Shown here piece by piece: positions 1-5,841 of a stretch of DNA of 6,202 bases (position 1 is the stretch's first letter; every line of letters begins with the position of its first letter). The translations under genes and the position numbers were made by a program. Source of the stretch: an uncultured Candidatus Pelagibacter sp. (GTDB lineage: Bacteria > Pseudomonadota > Alphaproteobacteria > Pelagibacterales > Pelagibacteraceae); assembly GCA_937897125.1 (NCBI GenBank), contig CALCPL010000108.1:1-6202 (forward strand). Reading direction: 5' to 3'. Under the pieces are notes generated by a model. The model was not told the origin of the DNA. It worked only from the letters and a program-made list of their open reading frames with translations, and did no database searches.

Positions 1-47
1 GAGATTGCCTCTTGTCTCGTGGGCTCGGAGATGTGTATAAGAGACAG
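1..47 (+). other. Illumina Nextera i7 adapter remnant (non-genomic)
   Basis: This is library adapter, not organism DNA. Bases 1-5 (GAGAT) match the 3' end of the P7 primer. Bases 6-13 (TGCCTCTT) sit exactly where the 8-base i7 index goes, and from memory equal the reverse complement of index AAGAGGCA. Bases 14-28 are the read-2 adapter GTCTCGTGGGCTCGG, and 29-47 are the 19-bp Tn5 mosaic end AGATGTGTATAAGAGACAG. The four parts abut in correct order with no mismatch that I can see. Genomic sequence starts at 48, at a transposase insertion point. The contig therefore ends here for technical reasons, and the gene at 48-472 is cut by the library, not by biology. Confidence 0.98.
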
Positions 48-472
48 GAAATGTCTTTTTCAAAGTTTTCACTTTTTAAGTCTTTTGTAACTTCATGAAC
101 TAATTCACCTGATTTTCTATTAATTATACCTGATTCTGAATAATTTTTTCCTTCATCAAAAGCTTTAAACAAAACTATGTCTTTGTTTACAACTTTTACA
201 TCAAATTTTGTATTTTTTGAAAGGAACGCTGATAATCCATTAATTAAAAGTTTTTCTGGTTGTTTTGCGTCAATTTCAAATTTATCTAAATTTTTTTCAT
301 TTAAATCTTTGGCTAGAAAAGTTTGATAATTATATTCTGAATTCTTAAGTATTTTTTTTTCTAACTCACATACAAAACTAATTTTAATATCTTCTTGTAT
401 ATCTGTATTTTGTGCAAAAGATAAATTGAATATTAATAAGCTAAAAGAGATATATAGAAAACACTTAATCAT
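48..472 (-). CDS. Hypothetical secreted protein, 3' end missing
   Basis: I do not recognise this gene. Reading the minus strand from ATG at 472 gives 141 complete codons with no stop before the adapter at 47, so the C-terminus is lost. The N-terminus is a good Sec signal peptide: MIKC, then a hydrophobic stretch (FLYISFSLLIFNLSFA), with likely signal peptidase I cleavage after S-F-A at residue 20, before Gln-Asn. The mature part is hydrophilic and rich in Lys, Glu and Asn, with one cysteine (residue 35), no membrane segment and no motif I can name, so it is probably periplasmic. A weak AGGA lies about 12 nt upstream of the start, which is long spacing. It follows the proX terminator by under 50 bp on the same strand, so it is probably transcribed separately or only by read-through. 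The signal peptide and AT-rich, Lys-rich coding content argue for a real gene. Function unknown. Confidence 0.7.
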
Positions 473-518
473 TTAAATAATAAATCCTAGTTTGATTATT
501 TGATTGGGTAGTATGCTT

Positions 519-550
519 AAAAAAATCCCCCCCAACTTTGTTGGGAGAGA
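519..550 (-). terminator. Rho-independent terminator of the proX-like gene
   Basis: On the minus strand, 550 to 526 can fold into an 11-bp stem. The six loop-proximal pairs are CCCAAC/GTTGGG, closed by an AAA loop (539-537). Below them come U-G, C-G, U-G, C-G and U-A pairs, where the TCTCT arm meets a run of seven G (533-527). Seven T (525-519) follow directly. The stem starts 23 bp past the stop codon of the binding-protein gene. The plus-strand reading has only AGATCTTAATTT after the stem, so the element is directional, acting on minus-strand transcripts. Confidence 0.9.
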
Positions 551-572
551 TCTTAATTTATTTATTTTACCC

Positions 573-1541
573 TTACTTGGTAAAAGGTTGCCAAACACTC
601 TTGTTATCAGCTAACCACTTCTTAGCAGCGTCTTCATGAGTCATCTTATCTTCGTCTACTAAAGCAGCCATTGCTCCAATGTGACTTGTTGAGAATGACA
701 TCTTTTTGAAGACTGCAGCTGCAGCTGGGTGAGTTGTTGGAAAGTCTGCATTAACAGCTTTTTTCAAATAACCATCTGGAGATCCACATTTTCCATCACC
801 ACCATCTTCTGGTCTACAACCAGCAGAGTATGGAGGGAAGTCTATAAATGTGAAACCTTTTCCATCCGTAAAGTTTGGAGTCCAGTTGAATATTATAGTT
901 CCTCTTCCTTCTTTCTCAGCAGCTTTAAGTTCTGCCCAAAGTGCGTCTGCACTTCCAGCAAATTTAACTGTCCAAAGATCTCCTAACCCAAGAGCATCAA
1001 TTCTCTGAGGTATTAAATCTCCGTGCCAACTTTGTGGACCTTCTAACATTCTTCCTTTTCCATCTGAATCAGGTGTTGCAAAGTTTGCAGCACATTCAGG
1101 ATTTTTTAGTGCAGTCCAATCTGGAAGACCTGGACATAACCCTTTATCAGCAACCCAGTTTGGATATCCCATATCCTCAAGAGTTCTTGCTTCGTGATCA
1201 CCCCAATCAGTTATGCCACCTTTTTCAAGCGCTGTAGTGAATGATTTACCAAAAGCAGATTCCCAAACTTCGTGTGCTAAAGATACATCACCTATACGAA
1301 TAGATTCATATACAGCTTGTGAGTCAGTGTTTACATAGCTTACATTGTTTCCCATACTTTCAAAAATTCCACCAATAACGTGAGCCATTACAATTTGGCT
1401 TGACCAGTTATGAGTAGCAATAGTTATAGGCTGAGCGCTATCACCACCTTTTTTGGCAGTTTTATCTCCTCCTTGCATGAAGAACATTGCGACAGCAATA
1501 ACTACCACCGCACCGATAATTAACGGTAATTTATTTTTCAT
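573..1541 (-). CDS. proX: ProX/OpuAC-type periplasmic binding protein for betaine/TMAO-like compounds
   Basis: Substrate-binding protein of an ABC importer for quaternary or fully methylated amines (OpuAC family: glycine betaine, proline betaine, choline, TMAO). The 322 residues are normal for the family. The N-terminus is a signal sequence (MKNK, then hydrophobic residues 5-22) with no lipobox cysteine and no clean AxA site, so it may be cleaved near residue 24 or stay as a membrane anchor. The mature protein has the tryptophan richness expected of a cation-pi cage. W46 (THNW), W93 (EVWESAF), W172 (QSWHG) and W220 (FNWTPNF) are the best candidates. C136/C150 and C242/C252 could form two periplasmic disulfides. 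The start has a strong AGGGAGAGAG ribosome site. It is transcribed divergently from tdm, which favours TMAO or a related methylated amine as ligand, but sequence alone cannot separate TMAO (TmoX) from betaine. No permease or ATPase gene adjoins it. A terminator follows. Confidence 0.9.
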   Translation of the reverse strand: MKNKLPLIIGAVVVIAVAMFFMQGGDKTAKKGGDSAQPITIATHNWSSQIVMAHVIGGIFESMGNNVSYVNTDSQAVYESIRIGDVSLAHEVWESAFGKSFTTALEKGGITDWGDHEARTLEDMGYPNWVADKGLCPGLPDWTALKNPECAANFATPDSDGKGRMLEGPQSWHGDLIPQRIDALGLGDLWTVKFAGSADALWAELKAAEKEGRGTIIFNWTPNFTDGKGFTFIDFPPYSAGCRPEDGGDGKCGSPDGYLKKAVNADFPTTHPAAAAVFKKMSFSTSHIGAMAALVDEDKMTHEDAAKKWLADNKSVWQPFTK

Positions 1542-1545
1542 ATTT

Positions 1546-1555
1546 CTCTCTCCCT
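1546..1555 (-). promoter_or_regulatory. Strong ribosome binding site of the proX-like gene
   Basis: On the minus strand AGGGAGAGAG (1555 to 1546) precedes the ATG at 1541, with 8 nt between its GGGAG core and the start codon. It fixes this start and suggests high expression, as expected for a periplasmic binding protein. Almost the same string precedes the gmaS start, whereas the other starts in the window lack it. Confidence 0.8.
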
Positions 1556-1556
1556 T

Positions 1557-1656
1557 AATATTAAGTTAAGTGAGTATGTTCTCATTAATTAAATTTATAG
1601 TCAATGCTCTTTGATTATATTAAGCTAATCTTAAATTATTAAAATTTATACTGGAA
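1557..1656. promoter_or_regulatory. Divergent proX/tdm intergenic control region
   Basis: The 115 bp between the two divergent start codons must hold both promoters. Seen in it: a perfect 12-bp palindrome CTTAATATTAAG (1554-1565) that overlaps the start of the proX ribosome site; an inverted repeat TGAG-N6-CTCA (1571-1584); and TTAAG-N5-CTTAA (1620-1634). Candidate promoter elements are TATATT (1616-1621, plus) for tdm. For proX they are TTGACT (1603-1598, minus) with only poor -10 matches downstream, or TATAAT (1619-1614, minus). At this AT content single hexamers are weak evidence, so the region is better supported than any one element. No riboswitch was recognised. Confidence 0.5.
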
Positions 1657-3984
1657 ATGCTACATACTAGTAATGATATACGAAATCCGGGCTTAAGAAC
1701 TTTACCATCTGGAGTTGAAAGATATTTTGTAAAGGGTGGCGGTCTCTCAATAATAGAAGTTTTACCAGAAGATAAAATTGAAATCATTAATGATGAAGGA
1801 AGACAAGTTAGTGAAATAATTGTTTTTAATTCAAAAGGTAAATCTGATTTATCTATTTTAAATTTAAAAGAAAATTCTAATGCAGATTTTTCAAAAAGAG
1901 CTATCTCAAATGATGAAAAAATTTCAAAACTTTTAAAGAAAAAAAACCTTGATTTAGATAATGCTAAATCATCCATTATTTTTAGTGAAGATTGTTTTAT
2001 GGGTGAAAAAATAACATTAACCTCAAAAGATACGTGTATGGTTATGATTGCTGCACCTGGTGATGCAATGAATGTTCATGAACAAAATCCACCAACAGAT
2101 TTAACTATTTTTTTAAATAAAGCTAAATTTATTGAAACTGATGAACAATTTATTTTACCAGATCCACTTAGTGATCCAATTATAGAACAGCTTGTAAAAA
2201 GAAGAACTGCCGAAACTTATGAAGTTAAAGCTGGTGAATATATTCAAATAATTGATCCAGGTGGAAGACAATGTTCTGATTTTCTAGCTTTTGATACACA
2301 AAAGTTAAACGATGGCATTGAAAGTATTATAGATGATAAAGCAACAAGAACCTTTATGGGTGGTGCATATCCTGGACCTGGTTTGTTTTCAAAGTTTTAT
2401 GATGGTGATCATGAAGCAATGATTGAAGTTGTAAGAGATACGGTTGGACGTCATGATACTTTTAATCTTGCTTGCACATCAAAATATTATGAGGATATGG
2501 GTTATATGGGTCATATTAATTGTACTGACAATTTTAATAATAGATTAGATAAATATGACATCAATTCTAGGAAAAGTTGGTCTGCAATAAATCTTTTTTT
2601 TAATACAGCAATAGATGCTAATAATGTTGCATCTTTTGATGAACCTTGGTCAAGACCTGGAGATTATGTTTTGTTTAGAGCTTTAAAGGATTTAACCTGT
2701 ATATCATCTGCTTGTCCTTGTGATGTTGATGGTGCAAATGGCTGGAATCCAACTGATATTTTTGTTAGGACTTATTCAAAGGAAAAAAAGTATTCAAAAG
2801 CAATAGCATTTAGAATGAAAACAGACTCAGAGCCCAAACTAACTCAAGAAACAGGTTTCCATAAAAAAACTTCAGAACTGACAAGAAATTTTGTTGAGTA
2901 TAAAGGTTTTTGGCTTGCTAATAATTTTACAAATTCAGGAACTATAAAAGAATATACGGCTTGTAGAGAAAGTGCGATTGCAACAGACTTATCACCTCTT
3001 AGAAAGTTTGAAATTCTTGGACCTGATGCAGAAAATTTAATGCAATACACACTTACTAGAAATGTAAAAAAATTATCAGTAGGGCAAGTTGTTTATACAG
3101 CTATGTGTTATGAAAATGGCTGTATGCTAGATGATGGTACTTTATTTAAATTAGGACAAGATAATTTTAGATGGATTGGTGGAGATGAATACAGCGGTGA
3201 ATGGTTAAAAGAACAAGCTAAAAAGAAAAATTATAAAGTTTGGATTAAATCTGCAACAGATCATATTCATAACATTGCAGTTCAAGGACCAAATAGTAGA
3301 AAAATTTTAGAAAAATTTGTATGGACACCTCCTATACAACCATCAATCACTGAGCTTGAATGGTTCAGATTTAATATTGCAAGAATAGATCATGAAACAG
3401 GAACGCCAATTGTTATTTCAAGAACAGGTTACACGGGTGAACTTGGTTATGAGATATGGTGTCATCCAAAAGATGCTGCAGAAGTTTGGGATAAAGTTTG
3501 GGAAGCTGGTAAAGAGTTTGATATTACTCCATTAGGCTTAGAAGCTTTAGACATGGTTCGTATTGAAGCTGGACTAATTTTTTATGGCTATGAGTTTGAT
3601 GATCAAACAGATCCCTTTGAAGCAGGGATTGGTTTTACAGTTCCACTTAAAACTAAAGAAGATGATTTTATTGGTAAAGAAGAGTTAATTAAAAGAAAAG
3701 CAAACCCTCAAAAAAAATTAGTTGGTTTAGAATTGGTTGGTCATGAACCAGCAGTAAATGGAGACTGCGTTCATATAGGTCGTGGTCAAGTGGGTGTAAT
3801 AACAAGTGGGATGCTATCACCTAAACTTGGAAAAAATATTGCACTTTGTAAAATAGATATAAAATATTCTGAAATAGGAACTGAAGTTGAGGTTGGTAAG
3901 CTTGATGGTCATCAAAAAAGAATTGGTGCAAAAGTTGTACCCTTTCCATTCTACGATCCAACAAAATCAAGAGTTAAGGCTTAA
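1657..3984 (+). CDS. tdm: Trimethylamine N-oxide demethylase (Tdm), DUF1989-GcvT fusion
   Basis: Cytoplasmic enzyme splitting TMAO to dimethylamine and formaldehyde (EC 4.1.2.32), with a folate domain that can trap the formaldehyde as methylene-THF. The 775 residues match known Tdm proteins. Residues 1-150 resemble a degenerate copy of the next domain. Residues 170-395 are DUF1989 (urea-carboxylase-associated family): GGRQCSDFLAFD (202-213), GRHDTFNLAC (264-273), HINCTDNF (286-293), SRPGDYV (332-338) and SACPCD (351-356). C273, C353 and C355 have the 80- and 2-residue spacing of the zinc cysteines I recall from Methylocella silvestris Tdm (C263, C343, C345). Residues 430-770 are GcvT-like: ATDLSPLRKFEILGPDA (442-458), DD at 492-493, SRTGYTGELGYEI (588-600) and LDMVRIEAGL (631-640). 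The start has only a weak TGGA next to it; no in-frame alternative ATG lies nearby, and the DUF1989-like similarity begins soon after. The next gene follows after 4 nt. A related DUF1989-GcvT enzyme with another methylated-amine substrate is the main alternative. Confidence 0.88.
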   Translation: MLHTSNDIRNPGLRTLPSGVERYFVKGGGLSIIEVLPEDKIEIINDEGRQVSEIIVFNSKGKSDLSILNLKENSNADFSKRAISNDEKISKLLKKKNLDLDNAKSSIIFSEDCFMGEKITLTSKDTCMVMIAAPGDAMNVHEQNPPTDLTIFLNKAKFIETDEQFILPDPLSDPIIEQLVKRRTAETYEVKAGEYIQIIDPGGRQCSDFLAFDTQKLNDGIESIIDDKATRTFMGGAYPGPGLFSKFYDGDHEAMIEVVRDTVGRHDTFNLACTSKYYEDMGYMGHINCTDNFNNRLDKYDINSRKSWSAINLFFNTAIDANNVASFDEPWSRPGDYVLFRALKDLTCISSACPCDVDGANGWNPTDIFVRTYSKEKKYSKAIAFRMKTDSEPKLTQETGFHKKTSELTRNFVEYKGFWLANNFTNSGTIKEYTACRESAIATDLSPLRKFEILGPDAENLMQYTLTRNVKKLSVGQVVYTAMCYENGCMLDDGTLFKLGQDNFRWIGGDEYSGEWLKEQAKKKNYKVWIKSATDHIHNIAVQGPNSRKILEKFVWTPPIQPSITELEWFRFNIARIDHETGTPIVISRTGYTGELGYEIWCHPKDAAEVWDKVWEAGKEFDITPLGLEALDMVRIEAGLIFYGYEFDDQTDPFEAGIGFTVPLKTKEDDFIGKEELIKRKANPQKKLVGLELVGHEPAVNGDCVHIGRGQVGVITSGMLSPKLGKNIALCKIDIKYSEIGTEVEVGKLDGHQKRIGAKVVPFPFYDPTKSRVKA

Positions 3985-3988
3985 TAAA

Positions 3989-4339
3989 ATGCCAGATAGC
4001 AGTAAAGATCTTTTAAACTTTTGGGAAGACCAGATGAAGCAATCACATACATCAAGTAATTATTTTTTTAGAAAGTCTCCTTCACATTATCATATGATGT
4101 TACTTGTAATGTCAGCGCATAAACTTAATGAAAAACTTTCTGTTGAAGGACTAAAAACAAAATTATTTAAAACCTCTAGACCAAAGTCGGCTTTGATTAT
4201 TAATGAAGCTTGTGAAAAAGGATTCTTTCGTCTTGAAAAGACTTCAACTGACCAGCGAATAAAAAATATAATGCCTAGTGAATCTTTTATTAACGAGTTT
4301 AAAGAATATTTAAATACACTTAAAAAGATAAGCTATTAG
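3989..4339 (+). CDS. Small MarR-like winged-helix protein
   Basis: This 116-residue protein probably binds DNA. Residues 33-60 look like two helices (HYHMMLLVMSAHKLNEKLSV, then GLKTKLF). Residues 62-80 (TSRPKSALIINEACEKGFF) fit a recognition helix. FRLEKTSTDQRIKNIMPS (80-97) fits a wing of MarR type, where the family shows a D-x-R followed by a strand and a Thr/Ser turn into the last helix (FINEFKEYL). It is shorter than typical MarR proteins (about 140 residues) and may lack part of the dimer interface. I chose the ATG at 3989, 4 nt after the tdm stop, over an upstream in-frame ATG at 3887 inside tdm, because the latter would force a 98-bp overlap and adds no domain. No Shine-Dalgarno site stands out, so translation is probably coupled to tdm. 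Position suggests a regulator of this methylamine cluster; no target is shown. The gene has no terminator after it. Confidence 0.72.
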   Translation: MPDSSKDLLNFWEDQMKQSHTSSNYFFRKSPSHYHMMLLVMSAHKLNEKLSVEGLKTKLFKTSRPKSALIINEACEKGFFRLEKTSTDQRIKNIMPSESFINEFKEYLNTLKKISY

Positions 4340-4439
4340 TCACTTATTAAAAAAGATCTAAAATATATAATTTATATATATAATTTATAGTTCTATAAAA
4401 AATTGTATTTTTTTTTATCCAAAAAAATAATGTTTAGTT
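4340..4439 (+). promoter_or_regulatory. Probable promoter region of the FAD oxidoreductase gene
   Basis: This 100-bp gap is almost entirely A and T. It includes the 13-bp tandem repeat with two TATAAT hexamers and a run of nine T (4408-4416). There is no GC hairpin, so I see no intrinsic terminator for the winged-helix gene. No convincing -35 box and no Shine-Dalgarno site is visible before the ATG at 4440. A promoter is inferred from the gap and the -10-like sequences; read-through from tdm is also possible. Confidence 0.4.
4364..4389 (+). repeat. Perfect 13-bp tandem repeat, two copies
   Basis: TATATAATTTATA occurs twice with no gap (4364-4376 and 4377-4389) and no mismatch. Each unit holds a TATAAT hexamer (4366-4371 and 4379-4384) and the odd-centred palindrome TATAA-T-TTATA. 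It lies in the 100-bp gap between the winged-helix gene and the flavoprotein gene, 51 bp before the latter's ATG. It could be a doubled operator or a duplicated -10 region, but a slippage product of AT-rich DNA is also possible. Confidence 0.75.
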
Positions 4440-5768
4440 ATGTCAATACTACCAAAAAAAGCAAAAGTTGTAATTATAGGTGGTGGGATTCATGGCTTGA
4501 GCACAGCATGGAAACTTTCTGAAACTTATAAAAATGAAAATGACATAGTTGTTTTAGAAAAAAAAGACATTGCAGCAGGTGCAAGTGGGATTGCTTGTGG
4601 TGTTGTTAGAAATAACTATTTTCAACCTGCCATGAGAGAATTAATGGCTCACTCAGTATCTGTTTGGGAAAGTGATCCTAAAGCATTTAAATATAACTCT
4701 GTTGGTTATTTGCAGATTTCACCAGAAGTAATGCACGAAGATGTTGCTTCAATAGCTGAACAGCAAAAAGCAATAGGATACGATTCAGAATTTATAGAAG
4801 GTGAAGCAGACTGCATGAAATATATGAAAAATATGTTTAGTGATTGGCAAGCTCAAGGAATAACTTCTGTTCTTCATGAAAAAAAAGGTGGTTACGCATT
4901 TAATAAAGACTCTATTAAAGCGCTTGAAGAAAAATCAACTTCAAATGGTGTTAAAGTTATTAAAGGTGTAACTGTGACTGGTTTTAAAAAAGGTAGCAGC
5001 AGTAAATCTGTTACAGGCGTTGAAACTGATAAAGGTATTATTGAGTGTGATCAAGTTGTTGTCGGTGCTGGCCCCTGGGTGAGAGATTTTTGGAATATGT
5101 TAGAGCTTCCAAAAACTGCAAAGATTAAAGATAAAGATGGTAAATTTCATGAAACTGAAATGTGGAAATACTGGATGTTACAAGAAGGTGTAATTGGTGT
5201 TGATGAGAATTTTTTAAAAATGGATAATGGTGGTCAACCACCTGTAATTCATGTCGACTCCACTGCTCCCTTATATTCAGATAAAACAAAAAAATTAATT
5301 ACCGATAAAATTTGGGGAATTTATTACAAACCAGATATTGAAGGTTTGGGTGTACAAGGTGGAACTTCACCCTACATAGTTGATAAACATTTTGATAAAG
5401 TTAATGTTGACCCGTATGGAGTTGAGTCTCCAGAGTTTCAAACTACTGAAGCTTTTAATGATATGTGGTGTTCTGCTTTAGCACATTGTCAAAAAAGATT
5501 TGAAGGAAAATCTGACTTATATAGAAAGGGTCCTTCGGGTGGACTTGGCTGCATGACACCAGACTCGTTTCCAATTTTTGATAAATTTTTAGAGAATGTT
5601 TACATGATTGCTGATGCTAACCATGGTTACAAAATGATTGGTGTTGGTGAACTTGTTGCAAAAGAAATTCTTGGAACTGAAAGTGATTTATTAAAACCGT
5701 TTAGATTCAACCGTTACGAGAAAGGTGAACTTCACCCTACTTCTAACAGTCCATTCCCTTGGAGTTAA
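4440..5768 (+). CDS. FAD-dependent amine oxidoreductase, SoxB/MgdA-like (DAO family)
   Basis: Flavoprotein of the D-amino-acid oxidase family (PF01266), which oxidises N-methylated or other amino compounds. Residues 9-23 (KVVIIGGGIHGLSTA) form the FAD dinucleotide fold with G-G-G-I-H-G, and E40 in VVLEK should bind the adenosine ribose. GAGPWV (209-214) and the C-terminal DANHGYKMIGVGELVAKEI (392-410) are typical of DAO proteins. VVRNNYFQ (55-62), followed by AHSVSVWE, recalls the RSNYL region of sarcosine oxidase beta (SoxB) and N-methylglutamate dehydrogenase subunit MgdA. At 442 residues it is about 30 longer than those; the excess seems to lie around residues 224-265, a lysine- and acid-rich stretch before PPVIHV. 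No SoxA, SoxD or SoxG partner gene is beside it in this window. With gmaS next, N-methylglutamate, sarcosine or dimethylglycine are plausible substrates, but none is proven. Probably cytoplasmic, as there is no signal peptide. The start lacks a Shine-Dalgarno site; the Rossmann strand begins at residue 9, which supports this ATG. Confidence 0.85.
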   Translation: MSILPKKAKVVIIGGGIHGLSTAWKLSETYKNENDIVVLEKKDIAAGASGIACGVVRNNYFQPAMRELMAHSVSVWESDPKAFKYNSVGYLQISPEVMHEDVASIAEQQKAIGYDSEFIEGEADCMKYMKNMFSDWQAQGITSVLHEKKGGYAFNKDSIKALEEKSTSNGVKVIKGVTVTGFKKGSSSKSVTGVETDKGIIECDQVVVGAGPWVRDFWNMLELPKTAKIKDKDGKFHETEMWKYWMLQEGVIGVDENFLKMDNGGQPPVIHVDSTAPLYSDKTKKLITDKIWGIYYKPDIEGLGVQGGTSPYIVDKHFDKVNVDPYGVESPEFQTTEAFNDMWCSALAHCQKRFEGKSDLYRKGPSGGLGCMTPDSFPIFDKFLENVYMIADANHGYKMIGVGELVAKEILGTESDLLKPFRFNRYEKGELHPTSNSPFPWS

Positions 5769-5808
5769 ACTTCAAGTCTAGACACTAATAAATTTTTCAG
5801 TTACGGTT

Positions 5809-5817
5809 TGATATATT
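5809..5817 (+). promoter_or_regulatory. Candidate extended -10 promoter for gmaS
   Basis: TGATATATT is a TG-N extended -10 element with TATATT (5812-5817), one base from consensus. It would start transcription near 5824, leaving an untranslated leader of about 18 nt that contains the ribosome site. No good -35 hexamer lies at the right distance, which an extended -10 promoter tolerates. The 73-bp gap before gmaS fits a separate promoter. Confidence 0.45.
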
Positions 5818-5830
5818 AAAAATTCATTAG

Positions 5831-5838
5831 AGGGAGAG
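5831..5838 (+). promoter_or_regulatory. Strong ribosome binding site of gmaS
   Basis: AGGGAGAG ends 3 nt before the ATG at 5842, with the GGGAG core 6 nt from the start codon. It decides this start codon and predicts strong translation. The same motif precedes the divergent binding-protein gene. Confidence 0.8.
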
Positions 5839-5841
5839 ATA

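Noticed and set aside
29..47. Tn5 mosaic end as evidence of a natural transposon
   Set aside because: It is flanked by P7, index and read-2 adapter sequence, so it comes from library preparation, not from a mobile element.
729..986. Open frame of 85 codons on the plus strand
   Set aside because: Lies wholly inside the minus-strand binding-protein gene; its product is Ser/Phe/Cys-rich with no domain.
1034..1237. Open frame of 67 codons on the plus strand
   Set aside because: Antisense shadow of the binding-protein gene; Leu/Gln-rich product and no ribosome site.
1557..1656. Riboswitch upstream of tdm or proX
   Set aside because: The gap is short, very AT-rich and lacks GC-containing helices or conserved cores of the glycine or SAM classes known in SAR11.
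1620..1976. Open frame of 118 codons on the minus strand
   Set aside because: Antisense to the start of tdm and the divergent control region; Phe/Ser-rich product typical of antisense reading of Lys/Glu-rich coding DNA.
2844..3050. Open frame of 68 codons on the minus strand
   Set aside because: Antisense shadow inside the GcvT domain of tdm with no supporting signal.
3887..3988. Upstream in-frame start that would extend the winged-helix protein by 34 residues
   Set aside because: It would overlap tdm by 98 bp, has no ribosome site, and the added residues show no domain; the ATG at 3989 gives the usual close spacing.
4396..4418. A-run and T-run as a terminator after the winged-helix gene
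   Set aside because: Only an all-AT stem can form and there is no GC-rich hairpin before the T run.
5776..5783. Palindrome GTCTAGAC after the flavoprotein gene
   Set aside because: Eight bases with no loop, no T run directly behind it and no second copy; too little to call a terminator or operator.
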